Source of the DNA: Xanthobacter sp. NM-25
GTDB taxonomy: Bacteria; Pseudomonadota; Alphaproteobacteria; Rhizobiales; Xanthobacteraceae
NCBI RefSeq assembly: GCF_022138605.1
Contig: NZ_JACBFS010000004.1
Location: 124,001-188,000 of the forward strand
Length of the DNA stretch: 64,000 nt
Direction of reading: 5' to 3'
Made by a program: the position numbers and the translations under genes. Shown here piece by piece: positions 8,954-18,375 of the stretch (position 1 is the first letter of the stretch; every line of letters begins with the position of its first letter). The notes beneath the pieces were generated by a model, which saw only the letters and a list, made by a program, of their open reading frames with translations, was not told the origin of the DNA and did no database searches.

Positions 8954-10120
8954 ATGAACCTGCTCGCGCGACATCGCCGCTACATCGGGGTCCTGGTGGC
9001 CGGCATCATCGGCCTGCTGTTCCTCTCGAACATCATTCCGGACCCGCTGGGCACCTGGAAGGCGCGCACGCCGCTGGCGCCCGAATGGGGCTGGGGGCGC
9101 ACGGCCCATGTGATCTTCCGCAATGCCGGCGAGTTCATTCATGACAATTTCGGCTTCCGCGCCACCCTGCCGGTGCTGCGCCGGGAGTTGCGCCGCGCCC
9201 TGGATGCGCCCGACAGCTACCCCATCTATGCCGGCCGCAATGGCCAGCTGTTCTGGGGCGTGGAGCGCACGCCGGAGCAATCGGCCGGCGCCCTGGTGCG
9301 CGCGCCCGAGGTGGAGCGCTTCGTTTCCATGATCGGCGAGATGCAGCGGAGCCTCGCGCCCCTCGGCACCAAGGTGCTGGTGGCGCTGCCGCCCAATGCC
9401 CAATCCGTGGAGCTGGAGGAATTGCCGGCCTGGACCGATCTCCTGCGCTATCCCACCACCGAATACAGCCTCGCCCTGGCCGGCCTGGAGGCGGAGGGGG
9501 TGACCACGGTCGACCTGCGCCGGGTCCTGCGACGGGCGCCCTGGCCCCGCTATCTCCTCACCGATACCCATTGGAACACCCGCAGCTCCATCCTCGCCTT
9601 CAACGCGGTGATGGCCGCCGCCGGCCATCCGGGCTGGCAGGTGGATGTGAGCCAGGTGATCGGCGGGCGGGTGCCCTCGCCGCGGGGCGACCTGCTGCGC
9701 AGCATGCGCATGCCGCCGGAGGTGAAGGAGGAGAACTTCCAGCTGCTCTACAAGAGCCCGGCCGGTCCCCAACGGCCTGATCCCGCCCTCATTCACCACA
9801 ATGAGCACTTCGCCTTCAAATCGGTGGCGCGGGACTATGCGCCCACCGGCGAGCGGGTGCTGATCATGGGAGATTCGTTCACCGTGGGCATTTGGGCGGG
9901 GCTGTTCGCCAATGCGGACGTCAGCGTCGTGGGCTGGATGCATGCCTCGCTGAAGACCACCGGAAGCTGCGACTTCAACTTCAACGATGTGAAGGCGTTC
10001 AAGCCCGACCTGCTGATCTACGCGCGCACCGAGCGCTTCTTCCCGTGCCCGCCGGACAATTGGCCGGCAGGCCTGCCGCGGCCGCGCGGCAATGCTGTTC
10101 CCCTCGGCGCGGCCCCGTGA
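8954..10120 (+). CDS. AlgJ/AlgX-like SGNH acetyltransferase, MBOAT partner
   Basis: Membrane-anchored periplasmic protein of the alginate O-acetyltransferase AlgX/AlgJ family. An N-terminal transmembrane helix (about residues 10-30, IGVLVAGIIGLLFLSN) is followed by a periplasmic domain. The SGNH-like catalytic elements are visible: the nucleophile block IMGDSFTVG near residue 307 and the Asp-His block LLTDTHWNTR near residue 203. These proteins take the acetyl group delivered by the MBOAT partner, whose stop is four bases upstream. 388 aa fits the family. It ends about 40 bases before the convergent erpA gene. Confidence 0.85.
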   Translation: MNLLARHRRYIGVLVAGIIGLLFLSNIIPDPLGTWKARTPLAPEWGWGRTAHVIFRNAGEFIHDNFGFRATLPVLRRELRRALDAPDSYPIYAGRNGQLFWGVERTPEQSAGALVRAPEVERFVSMIGEMQRSLAPLGTKVLVALPPNAQSVELEELPAWTDLLRYPTTEYSLALAGLEAEGVTTVDLRRVLRRAPWPRYLLTDTHWNTRSSILAFNAVMAAAGHPGWQVDVSQVIGGRVPSPRGDLLRSMRMPPEVKEENFQLLYKSPAGPQRPDPALIHHNEHFAFKSVARDYAPTGERVLIMGDSFTVGIWAGLFANADVSVVGWMHASLKTTGSCDFNFNDVKAFKPDLLIYARTERFFPCPPDNWPAGLPRPRGNAVPLGAAP

Positions 10121-10161
10121 GGTCGCGCCGGGGGCGGGACGTGTTTGCTCTCAGGCGCCGG

Positions 10162-10524
10162 TCAGACGGCGAAGCTCGATCCGCAGCCGCACTTGGCCGT
10201 GGCCATGGGGTTGTGGATCTTGAAGGCCGAGCCCATCAGGTCCGCCACGTAATCGAGCTGGGAGCCCTTGACGTAGTCGAGGGAGATCCGGTCGACGACG
10301 ATCTTGGCGCCTTCCTTCTCGATGATGAGGTCGTCATCACCCTGCTCGGTTGTCATGTCGTACTTGTAAGAGAAGCCGGAGCATCCGCCCCCTTCCACGC
10401 TGAGGCGCAGGAAGGTGCCCGCAGGCTCCGACGACAGAATCTGGCGGATGCGGCGCGCTGCAGCATCGGTGACGGCGAAATCGGGAGCGGCCGAAGCCTG
10501 CTCGGAGGCGAGTGTGGTTTCCAT
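10162..10524 (-). CDS. erpA: Iron-sulfur cluster insertion protein ErpA/HesB family
   Basis: A-type Fe-S carrier of 120 residues. The three conserved cysteines are present: GGCSGF near residue 48 and CGCGSSF at the C-terminus. Such proteins pass 4Fe-4S clusters to apo-enzymes. The start ATG 10524 gives an Ala/Thr-rich N-terminus of normal length. The frame is open further upstream but non-conserved. It diverges from dgt, an arrangement common in alphaproteobacteria. Confidence 0.93.
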   Translation of the reverse strand: METTLASEQASAAPDFAVTDAAARRIRQILSSEPAGTFLRLSVEGGGCSGFSYKYDMTTEQGDDDLIIEKEGAKIVVDRISLDYVKGSQLDYVADLMGSAFKIHNPMATAKCGCGSSFAV

Positions 10525-10631
10525 GGTATCGACTTTACGAATTGAAGCTGGCAATGGCCCATAAGGTAAGGCCGGAACCGTTGAAGTGAAAGGGCTGGCC
10601 TCGCGAAAAGGCCGAGCGGGAGGAGCAGGAC

Positions 10632-11837
10632 ATGGCGGTTTCCGGCGCAAAGCCCCGGGTTTCATGGGCTTGCGACCCTGAGCGTTCGCGTGGGCGGCTG
10701 GTTCACGAACCGGAGATGCCGCCGCGCAGCGGCTTCCGGCGGGATTGCGACCGCATCATTCATTCCACTGCCTTCCGCCGCCTCAAGCAGAAGACTCAGG
10801 TCTTCGTCTTCAATGAGGGCGACCATTACCGCACCCGCCTCACCCACACGCTGGAGGTGGTGCAGGTGGCGCGCTCCATCGCCCGCGCCCTGGGGCTGGA
10901 CGAGGATCTGGCCGAGGCTCTCGCCCTTGCCCACGATCTTGGCCACCCGCCGTTCGCCCATGCGGGCGAGCGGGCGCTCAACGCCTGCATGGCGGACTAT
11001 GGCGGCTTTGATCACAACGCCCAGTCGCTGCGCGTGGTGACACGCATCGAGCGCCGGTATGCGCAGTTTGACGGCCTCAACCTCACCTGGGAGACCCTGG
11101 AAGGGCTGGTGAAGCACAACGGCCCGCTGACCGACCGGAAGGGGCAGGGCATCGGCCACTATGCGGGCGGCCTGCCTCACGCCATCGTCGTGCACTCCGC
11201 CTTGCAGGATCTGGACTTGTGGAGCCACGCCGGCCCGGAGGCGCAGGTCGCCGCCCTGGCGGACGACATCGCCTATGACGTCCATGATCTCGACGACGGC
11301 ATCCGCGCCCACATGTTCAGCCTGGACGAGCTGGAGCCGCTGCCGCTGGTGGGCGAGGCGATCCGGGACGTCCGGGCGCGTTACCCCGGCCTCGACATGC
11401 CGCGCACGGTCAACGAGGTGCTGCGCCGGGTGATCACCCGCCTGATCGAGGATGTGGTGGTGGAAGGCGCGCGCAACGCCGCCAGCGCCGGGGTGCAGTC
11501 CGCTGATGAGGTGCGCCGGCTAGGGCGCACGCTCATCCGATTTTCGCCGGAGATGGCCGGGGCCGAGAAGGCGCTGAAGGGCTTCCTCTATCCCCACATG
11601 TACCGCCATGCGCGGGTGGAGGCGATCATGGGCGAGGCGCAGCGCGTGCTGCGTGAGTTGTTCGCCCACTTCATGGCAGAGCCGCGGGACATGCCGGCCT
11701 CCTGGCATGAAGACCTGGAAAGCTTGGATCAGAACCGCCTCGCTCGCCGGGTGACCGATTACATCGCCGGCATGACCGACCGCTACGCCCTCGACCAGCA
11801 CGCCCGTTTCTTTGACACGACGCCGGATCTGCGATAG
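10632..11837 (+). CDS. dgt: Deoxyguanosinetriphosphate triphosphohydrolase-like protein
   Basis: HD-domain dNTPase (type 2 dGTPase-like) that hydrolyses dNTPs to deoxynucleoside and triphosphate. Visible: FRRLKQKTQVF, then the HD metal site spread over HTLEVVQVARSIARAL, ALAHDLGHPPFAHAGE (His-Asp pair) and the later DDIAYDVHDLDDG. 401 aa is typical. It has a strong GGAGG ten bases before the ATG and is followed by argS 32 bases later, the usual alphaproteobacterial order. Confidence 0.94.
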   Translation: MAVSGAKPRVSWACDPERSRGRLVHEPEMPPRSGFRRDCDRIIHSTAFRRLKQKTQVFVFNEGDHYRTRLTHTLEVVQVARSIARALGLDEDLAEALALAHDLGHPPFAHAGERALNACMADYGGFDHNAQSLRVVTRIERRYAQFDGLNLTWETLEGLVKHNGPLTDRKGQGIGHYAGGLPHAIVVHSALQDLDLWSHAGPEAQVAALADDIAYDVHDLDDGIRAHMFSLDELEPLPLVGEAIRDVRARYPGLDMPRTVNEVLRRVITRLIEDVVVEGARNAASAGVQSADEVRRLGRTLIRFSPEMAGAEKALKGFLYPHMYRHARVEAIMGEAQRVLRELFAHFMAEPRDMPASWHEDLESLDQNRLARRVTDYIAGMTDRYALDQHARFFDTTPDLR

Positions 11838-11869
11838 GCGCGCGGCAACCAACCCGATCGGACAATTCC

Positions 11870-13642
11870 ATGAACGTCTACGCGATCTTCGCCGATCACG
11901 TCCGCGAAGCCGTCGCCGCCCTCGTCGCCGAGGGTCATTTTGCCGAGGGCCGTGGCGCGGGCCTCGATCTGGCCCGCGTGGTGGTGGAGCCCCCGCGTGA
12001 TGCCAGCCATGGCGATCTCGCCACCAATGCCGCCATGGTGCTGGCCAAGGATCTGGGCCTGAAGCCGCGGGACCTCGCGGAAAAGATCGCCGGCAAGCTC
12101 GGCGGCATCCGCCATGTCACCAAGGTGGACGTGGCCGGCCCCGGCTTCATCAACGTCACTCTCGATCCGGTGTTCTGGCCCCAGGTGCTGGCGGCGGCGC
12201 TGAATGGCGGCGCGCGCTTCGGCCGGTCCAGTCTCGGCGGCGACGAACCGGTGAATGTGGAATATGTCTCGGCCAACCCCACTGGTCCCATGCATGTGGG
12301 CCATTGCCGGGGTGCCGTGTTCGGCGACGCCATGGCGAACCTCTTGGCCTTCGCCGGCTATCAGGTGACCCGGGAGTATTACATCAACGACGCCGGCGCC
12401 CAGGTGGATGTGCTGGGCCGCTCCGCCTATCTGCGCTACCGCGAGGCCGCCACCGGCGAGAAGGCGGAGATTCCGGACGGGCTCTATCCCGGCGACTATC
12501 TGGTGTCGGTGGGCGAGAAGCTGGCCGAAATGCACGGCAGCGAATATCTGGCCGCGCCGGAGAGCGAGTGGCTGCCCATTTTCCGCAGCTTCGCCATCGG
12601 CGAGATGATGAACATGATCCGCGACGATCTCGAAGCCCTGGGCATCGCGTTCGACGTGTTCTTCTCGGAGCGCTCTTTGTCCGCCGGCGCGGTGGACAAG
12701 GTGGGCGCCACCATCGAAGCCCTCAAAGCCTCCGGCGAGGTCTATGAGGGGCGCCTGCCGCCCCCCAAGGGCGCGCCTATCGAGGATTGGGAGGACCGGG
12801 AGCAGACCCTGTTCCGCTCCACCGCCTTCGGCGACGATGTGGACCGCCCGCTCAAGAAGTCGGATGGCAGCTACACCTATTTTGCCGGCGACATCGCCTA
12901 TCACAAGGACAAGGTGGAGCGCGGCTTCCTCAAGATGATCGACGTGTGGGGCGCCGACCATGGCGGCTACGTCAAGCGCATGCAGGCGGCGGTGAAGGCC
13001 GTTTCCGGCGGCGCGGCGAGCCTCGATGTGGAGCTGATCCAGCTGGTGCGTCTGTTCCGCAACGGCGAGCCGGTGCGCATGTCCAAGCGGGCCGGCTCCT
13101 TCGTGACGCTGCGGGACGTGGTGGACGAGGTGGGCCGCGACGCGGTGCGCTTCATGATGCTGTTCCGCAAGAACGATGCGCCGCTGGATTTCGATCTCGC
13201 CAAGGTCATCGAGCAGTCGCGCGAGAACCCGGTGTTCTACGTGCAGTATGCCCACGCCCGGGCCAAATCCATCCTGCGTAACGCCGCCGCCGCCCTTCCC
13301 GACCTGCCGGCTGAGCCGGCCGCCTTCGCCAGCGCCGAGCTCGAGCGACTCGACGATGAGGGCGAACTGGGGCTGCTGAGGCGCATCGCCTCCTGGCCGC
13401 GCCTGGTGGAGCAGGCCGCAAGCGCCCGCGAGCCCCATCGGATCGCCTTCTATCTGCATGAGCTGGCAAGCGATTTCCACGCCCAGTGGAACCGGGGAAA
13501 AGACCTGCCTCATTTACGCTTCATTATCGAGAATGATCGACATTTGACCTCGGCCCGCCTCGCTTTGGTGCATGGAGTGGCCACGGTGCTCGCCTCGGGT
13601 CTGAACGTGCTGGGGGTGGAAGCCGTCGACGAGATGAAATAG
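11870..13642 (+). CDS. argS: Arginyl-tRNA synthetase
   Basis: Class I synthetase for tRNA-Arg, 590 aa. The Arg-tRNA synthetase N-terminal (Add-1) domain is residues 1-90. The HIGH-type motif lies in ANPTGPMHVGHCRG near residue 140. The KMSKS-type loop is MSKRAGSFVTL near residue 404. The C-terminal DALR anticodon-binding domain ends the protein (YLHELASDFHAQWNRGKD). It follows dgt and precedes the SPOR protein, as expected for the group. Confidence 0.97.
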   Translation: MNVYAIFADHVREAVAALVAEGHFAEGRGAGLDLARVVVEPPRDASHGDLATNAAMVLAKDLGLKPRDLAEKIAGKLGGIRHVTKVDVAGPGFINVTLDPVFWPQVLAAALNGGARFGRSSLGGDEPVNVEYVSANPTGPMHVGHCRGAVFGDAMANLLAFAGYQVTREYYINDAGAQVDVLGRSAYLRYREAATGEKAEIPDGLYPGDYLVSVGEKLAEMHGSEYLAAPESEWLPIFRSFAIGEMMNMIRDDLEALGIAFDVFFSERSLSAGAVDKVGATIEALKASGEVYEGRLPPPKGAPIEDWEDREQTLFRSTAFGDDVDRPLKKSDGSYTYFAGDIAYHKDKVERGFLKMIDVWGADHGGYVKRMQAAVKAVSGGAASLDVELIQLVRLFRNGEPVRMSKRAGSFVTLRDVVDEVGRDAVRFMMLFRKNDAPLDFDLAKVIEQSRENPVFYVQYAHARAKSILRNAAAALPDLPAEPAAFASAELERLDDEGELGLLRRIASWPRLVEQAASAREPHRIAFYLHELASDFHAQWNRGKDLPHLRFIIENDRHLTSARLALVHGVATVLASGLNVLGVEAVDEMK

Positions 13643-13727
13643 CGGCTCGTCAAACGGCCAGGCACCGCAGCAATGGGCCGCTGAAGGCTCCGCCTGGGCG
13701 GGACGGACGAGAACACATCGAGGCGAC

Positions 13728-15668
13728 ATGGTCGACGAAAGCAGGTTCCGCTATCGGCGCGACGCGGGCAGCAATGATGCCGGCGCACGGGGCGTGGCTC
13801 CACGGGATCCTCGGGAGCAGCGGCCGGAGCCGGGCCGTGCTCAGGCCCCGCGTGATCCGGCCACCCCACGGGGCTATGCCGCGCCCGCGGCGGATCCACG
13901 CCTTGCGCCCCCGTCCCGCGCGGCCGCGCCGCGGGCCGCCGCGCCGAGCCGCAATCCGCCTCCGGCGCCCGCTGCCAGCGACGACCCGCTGGCCGAACTG
14001 GCACGGCTGATCGCCGAGCAGGATCCCTTCGCCGATTTCGATGACCTGCCGCCGGCCCCCCCGCCGCGTCCGGCAGCTGCAGCCCCAGCGCTGCCGCGCG
14101 CCGCCGATCCGGCCGCGCGTCCCTTCGATCCGCGCCGCGACCTGCGCGCGCCCAGCCGTCCACAGGCGCCCGTCGACTCCTATGACGATGAGCCGGACGA
14201 GCTACCTCCGGCGCGTCCCGCACCCGCCCGCGCTGCTGTCCCACCGCGCGCCCCCTCCGAACCCGCTCCGCGGCGTGCCGCTCCCAGCCTTCCGGACCTC
14301 TCCGCGCCGCCGCGTCCGCAGGCGCAGCCACCGCGTCCGGTGCGCCCGGCCGCTGGCACGCAGGCGTCCTATCAGCAGGATCCCTATTCCTCGGCCACAC
14401 CGGCGCCGCGCGCGGCCCTGGAACCGCCTCGTCGTCCGGCGCCGCAGCCGCCGTCCGCAGCCGCGCCGAGCCGCGCGGCTCTCGTTCCTCCTCGGTCCGA
14501 TGCCGCGCCCATCGACCGCTCCGCCACCTCGGTTCGCCTCGGCTACGGGTCTTTGGCACATCAGGCGCAGGTCGCCGCCACTCCCGCGCAGCGCCGTGGC
14601 GCCGAAGACGACGGCTTTGCCGCGCCACCGGCGCCTCAGCCGCGCGGCGTCGCACCGCGCGAGGCGATCCGTGACGACGAGGATTATGAGCCCGCCCCCC
14701 GCCGTGCGGCTGCTCCTGAGCCGGCGCGCGCGCCGGCCGAGCCGCACCCGGCCGCCTATGCCTACTCGGCGGAGCGGCGGGATGGCGACTATGACGAATA
14801 TGACGAGGCCTACGATCCCCAGTATGACGAGGATGGCTACATGCCGCCTCATGGGGATGAGGTCTATGAAGGCGAGACCCGCCGCCGCAAGGGCCGCGCC
14901 GCTCTGCTGCTGGTGGCCTCGGTGCTCGGCCTGATCGTCGCCGGCACCGCCGGCGTGTTCGCCTATCGCATGGCGGTACATGGATCGGTATCGGGCACCG
15001 CCGGAGGTCCGCCGGTCATTCGCGCCGATAGCACCCCGAGCAAGATCGTCGCGCCGCCCGCGCCCACGCCGGAAGGCCAGCAGAAGATGATCTACGATCG
15101 TCTCGGCAGCGGTGGCAGCGCCAATGAGCGCATGGTGCCCCGCGAGGAGCAGCCGATGGATGTGACCACGGCGGCCATTCGCAACGGTACGCCGGCGGCC
15201 ACCGATCCGGTCATCAATTCCCTGTCCACGGAACCGAAGCGGGTGCGCACGGTGCCCATTCGCGCGGATGGTCTCGGCGGGGATGCCAGCACGACAGCCG
15301 CGGCGCCAAGCCCTGGCCTGAGCGCTCTGGCTGCCTATGCATCGGGGCAGGCCCCCGGTGCCGCACCGTCGGCGGTGGCCGTGCCGGATGCCAAGGCCCC
15401 GCCGCAGGTCGCCCGTAGCGGCGACTTCGTGGTGCAGGTGGCGTCGCAGCGGTCGGAGGCGGATGCCATGGGCTCCTGGAAAGCGCTGCAGACCCGCTAT
15501 CCGAACCTGCTGAGTTCCTATGTGGCGACGGTGAAGAAAGCCGATCTCGGTGACCGCGGTGTGTATTACCGCGCTCAGGTGGGCCCCTTCGCGACCCGCG
15601 ATCAGGCCAATGACCTATGCCAGGCCCTGCGGGCCCAGGGCGGTGACTGCCTCGTCAGCAAGAACTGA
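13728..15668 (+). CDS. SPOR-domain protein, probable septal peptidoglycan-binding
   Basis: A 646-residue bitopic protein. Residues 1-385 are a Pro/Ala/Arg-rich cytoplasmic region ending in an acidic Tyr/Asp stretch (YDEYDEAYDPQYDEDGY). One transmembrane helix follows (about 390-412, ALLLVASVLGLIVAGTAG), then a periplasmic linker and a C-terminal SPOR domain from about residue 565 (GDFVVQVASQRSEADAMGSW to the end). SPOR domains bind denuded septal glycans. GAGG precedes the ATG. The gene follows argS, and a 13-bp-stem terminator lies 26 bases after its stop. In related genomes nagZ is expected next; here it is 22 kb away. Confidence 0.9.
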   Translation: MVDESRFRYRRDAGSNDAGARGVAPRDPREQRPEPGRAQAPRDPATPRGYAAPAADPRLAPPSRAAAPRAAAPSRNPPPAPAASDDPLAELARLIAEQDPFADFDDLPPAPPPRPAAAAPALPRAADPAARPFDPRRDLRAPSRPQAPVDSYDDEPDELPPARPAPARAAVPPRAPSEPAPRRAAPSLPDLSAPPRPQAQPPRPVRPAAGTQASYQQDPYSSATPAPRAALEPPRRPAPQPPSAAAPSRAALVPPRSDAAPIDRSATSVRLGYGSLAHQAQVAATPAQRRGAEDDGFAAPPAPQPRGVAPREAIRDDEDYEPAPRRAAAPEPARAPAEPHPAAYAYSAERRDGDYDEYDEAYDPQYDEDGYMPPHGDEVYEGETRRRKGRAALLLVASVLGLIVAGTAGVFAYRMAVHGSVSGTAGGPPVIRADSTPSKIVAPPAPTPEGQQKMIYDRLGSGGSANERMVPREEQPMDVTTAAIRNGTPAATDPVINSLSTEPKRVRTVPIRADGLGGDASTTAAAPSPGLSALAAYASGQAPGAAPSAVAVPDAKAPPQVARSGDFVVQVASQRSEADAMGSWKALQTRYPNLLSSYVATVKKADLGDRGVYYRAQVGPFATRDQANDLCQALRAQGGDCLVSKN

Positions 15669-15693
15669 CCCCCAGAGCATGGGGTTAAAAGTT

Positions 15694-15731
15694 GAAACGG
15701 GGGCGCGCGGCAGGTCCGGCGCCCCCGTTTC
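15694..15731. terminator. Bidirectional terminator hairpin between SPOR and DUF815 genes
   Basis: A perfect 13-bp stem, GAAACGGGGGCGC paired with GCGCCCCCGTTTC, with a 12-base loop. It lies between two convergent genes. T-rich bases on the distal side of each arm (GTTTC) are consistent with termination from both strands. Confidence 0.75.
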
Positions 15732-15740
15732 GCGTCAGGC

Positions 15741-16637
15741 TCAGCGGGCCTTGAGCGCCACGCCCAGGCGGCCGGCCAGGTCCTGCACGAACTGGGAGGC
15801 GGTGCGGCCCGAACGGGCGCCACGGGTGGTGGCCCACTCCAGCGCATCGGCCCGCCACGCGCTTTCCTCCACCGGCAGCTGATAATGGGCGATATAGCCG
15901 GCGACCATGGCGAGGTATTCGTCCTGGCTGCACTTGTGGAACCCGAGCCACAGGCCGAACCGGTCCGACAGCGACACCTTTTCCTCCACGGCTTCGCCGG
16001 GGTTGATGGCGGTGGAGCGCTCGTTGTCCATCATGTCCCGCGGCAGCAGGTGGCGCCGGTTGGACGTGGCATAGAAGATGACGTTGTCGGGTCGCCCCTC
16101 GATGCCGCCCTCGAGCACCGCCTTCAGCGATTTGTAGGAGGTGTCATCAGCGTCGAAGGAGAGATCGTCGCAGAAGATGATGAAGCGATGGGCAGAGCCG
16201 CGCACCAGGGCCATCAGGCCCGGCAGGGTCTCGATGTCCTCGCGGTGGATCTCCACCAGCTTCAGCCGCCAATCCTGGCCGGCGGGCAGGGTGCGGTTGA
16301 CGGTGGCGTGGGCCGCCTTCACCAGAGAGCTCTTGCCCATGCCCCGGGCACCCCAGAGCAAAGCGTTGTTGGCGGGCAGGCCGTGGGCGAAGCGGCGGGT
16401 GTTGTCGAGCAGCTGATCGCGGACGCGGTCGATTCCCTGCAGCAGATCAAGCTCGACCCGGTTCACGTGGGGCACCGGCTCCAGCCGCAGCGGATCGGTC
16501 TGCCACACGAACGCGTCCGCCGCGTCGAAATCCGCCACCAGGCGGTCCGGCGGGGCGATGCGATCCAGCGCGCCGGCGATGCGGCTGAGCAGGTCGAGGG
16601 CTGCGGCAATCGTGTTTTGGTCCAGGGATGCGGGCAT
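15741..16637 (-). CDS. DUF815-family AAA ATP-binding protein
   Basis: Predicted P-loop ATPase of the DUF815 family, about 298 aa. The Walker A motif is GARGMGKSS near residue 102 and the Walker B-like segment is FIIFCDDLSF near residue 152. A sensor-like stretch YATSNRRHLLPRD follows. The function of the family is not established. I start at ATG 16637 rather than 16649: the first ATG is immediately followed by GGAGGAAAG, an ideal ribosome binding site for the second ATG. It is convergent with the SPOR gene. In other Rhizobiales a DUF815 gene is usually next to the LysM/M23 gene and yajC-secDF; here the LysM gene is 20 kb away. Confidence 0.88.
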   Translation of the reverse strand: MPASLDQNTIAAALDLLSRIAGALDRIAPPDRLVADFDAADAFVWQTDPLRLEPVPHVNRVELDLLQGIDRVRDQLLDNTRRFAHGLPANNALLWGARGMGKSSLVKAAHATVNRTLPAGQDWRLKLVEIHREDIETLPGLMALVRGSAHRFIIFCDDLSFDADDTSYKSLKAVLEGGIEGRPDNVIFYATSNRRHLLPRDMMDNERSTAINPGEAVEEKVSLSDRFGLWLGFHKCSQDEYLAMVAGYIAHYQLPVEESAWRADALEWATTRGARSGRTASQFVQDLAGRLGVALKAR

Positions 16638-16878
16638 TCTTTCCTCCATGGTGTGGGGATAAGGCGCCGTTTCGGGGCGAGCAAGGGCGGGGCGCCGGCA
16701 AAGACGGGCTGTGGCCGCAGAGTCGCACTGGTCGCGGGAATGGTGTCGGGCAGCATCACTGCCTTAACTTTTCCGCATCAGGCTGGGACCACTGCAGCGA
16801 TCGGGGGTGATCTGAACGTCTGTCATTCCCGTCCGGCCGTGCGGCGGCCGTCTAGCGAGCACTTTGCCGGAGAGGCCG

Positions 16879-17532
16879 ATGCGACCCATGCGACATGCGC
16901 CCGCCATCCTCAGTCTGCCGCTGAGCCTTGCTCTGGCGGCCAGCGCATGGGCGGATTCGGGAGACTCCACCAGCCGCAGCCTGAATGCCGACGGCTCCAC
17001 CTCCATGCGCTACGAGCGGCAGCTGGCCGATCTTGGCGCCCAGGTGGGCATGAGCCTGTCCACGGAGGCGTCGAGCGCGGTGCCGGGGCTGGTGCCTGGC
17101 ACGCAGGCGGTGAGTGGCGCCGCCTTTGCCAAGGTCGCGCTGCCCGAACTGCCGAGCTGGCTGATGTGGCAGAAGGGTTCAGTGAACGTGGCGGTCAGCC
17201 CCAGCGATGAGGAAAGCAAGCTCGGCACCACCCTGTCGCGCAGCTGGACGCTCTATGAGGGACTGAAGGCCGAGCTTTCGGACAGCTACGAGATCGCCCG
17301 CAGCACCTCCGGCGGGGGCTGGCAGACCGACAAGGCCTTCCGCATCAAGATGATCGACACGGGCACGACCTTTTCGTTCGGCGCGTCCGCCTCCGATAGC
17401 ACGCCGCAGCTGCTTCCGAGCGTGAGTGCGCAGCAGAAGGTGTTCGGCGCGGTCAACGTGACCACCACCCTGGCGGATACCGGATCGGAACTGAACAAGA
17501 GCATCACCGCCGGCTTCTCGCACCGCTGGTGA
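16879..17532 (+). CDS. Secreted protein of unknown function
   Basis: A 217-residue protein I do not recognise. It has a clear signal peptide (LSLPLSLALAASAWA|DSGDS). The mature part is rich in Ser/Thr/Gly with no Cys, has alternating polar/hydrophobic strand-like stretches (TTFSFGASASDS, NVTTTLADTG) and ends in SHRW. An aromatic last residue and short beta-strands recall outer membrane or periplasmic beta proteins, but it is too short on evidence to claim a barrel. GGAGAGG lies just before ATG 16879; ATG 16888 or TTG 16864 are alternatives. It ends six bases from the convergent TauE/SafE permease. Confidence 0.75.
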   Translation: MRPMRHAPAILSLPLSLALAASAWADSGDSTSRSLNADGSTSMRYERQLADLGAQVGMSLSTEASSAVPGLVPGTQAVSGAAFAKVALPELPSWLMWQKGSVNVAVSPSDEESKLGTTLSRSWTLYEGLKAELSDSYEIARSTSGGGWQTDKAFRIKMIDTGTTFSFGASASDSTPQLLPSVSAQQKVFGAVNVTTTLADTGSELNKSITAGFSHRW

Positions 17533-17538
17533 GCCGCC

Positions 17539-18375
17539 TTACTGCCAGAAGATGGCCACCACGAAGCGCGAGGCGACGATCAGCAGGAACACGCCGAACG
17601 CGATTTCCAGGTGGCGCCGGCTGAGCCGGTGGGCGATCCGCGCACCGACGGGGGCGAACAGGGCGCTGAGCGGCGCCATCAGAACAAAGCCGATGACCGA
17701 GACATAGCCCAGCGACAGCGGTGGCAGCTCGGCGAGGTGAGGCCAGCCGGCAACGGCATAGCCGATGATGCCGGGAATGGGCACGATGATGCCGATGCCC
17801 GCCGAGGTGGCCACGGCCACATGGATAGGCACGCCGTAGAGCAACAGGACATTGGTTGCGAGGCCGCCACCGGAAATGCCGACCAGCGCCGAGGCGAGGC
17901 CGATGAAGAAGCCGTAACCAAGCATGGCCCGGCGGCCGGGCAGGGTCTCGCCCAGGCGGATGTCGTCACGCCCGAGCAGGCTCTTGATGGCAAGGCCCGT
18001 GATGATGAGCACGAACGCCGCCTGCAACACCCAGCCGGACACCGCGGCGGCAATGGCGCTGCCGACGAGGATGCCGGCGATGGCGGGCAGATACCATTGT
18101 CGCAGCACGTCGGGGCGCACCGCGCCCTTCTTCTGATGCGCGCGGTAGGAGGTGATGGCGGTGGGAATGATCACCGCCAGCGAGGTGCCCACGCACAATT
18201 GCATGCGCACACTGTCCTCGACCCCCATCACCCGGAACACTTCATAGAGCACCGGCACCATGACGCCGCCGCCGCCCACCCCCAGCAGGCCGGCGATGAG
18301 GCCGGTGAGGATGCCGCCAGCCAGCAGCGCCAGGGACAGCTCGGCGAGTTCGCTCCAGGCGATGGATGAGAGCAT
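17539..18375 (-). CDS. TauE/SafE-family sulfite/sulfonate exporter-like permease
   Basis: A 278-residue membrane protein with about eight hydrophobic segments arranged as two repeats. Glycine-rich family motifs close to the first helix of each half are visible: GLIAGLLGVGGGGVMVPVL near residue 24 and GLASALVGISGGGLATNVLL near residue 159. Family members move sulfite, sulfoacetate or related anions; substrate cannot be predicted. No sulfur-metabolism genes adjoin it, and the nearest neighbours are the unknown secreted protein (convergent) and dusA (146 bases upstream on the same strand). Confidence 0.88.
   Translation of the reverse strand: MLSSIAWSELAELSLALLAGGILTGLIAGLLGVGGGGVMVPVLYEVFRVMGVEDSVRMQLCVGTSLAVIIPTAITSYRAHQKKGAVRPDVLRQWYLPAIAGILVGSAIAAAVSGWVLQAAFVLIITGLAIKSLLGRDDIRLGETLPGRRAMLGYGFFIGLASALVGISGGGLATNVLLLYGVPIHVAVATSAGIGIIVPIPGIIGYAVAGWPHLAELPPLSLGYVSVIGFVLMAPLSALFAPVGARIAHRLSRRHLEIAFGVFLLIVASRFVVAIFWQ

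Noticed and set aside
13728..14980. Collagen- or adhesin-like repeats in the SPOR protein
   Set aside because: The Pro/Ala/Arg region has no regular period. It is a disordered cytoplasmic part, common in alphaproteobacterial SPOR proteins.
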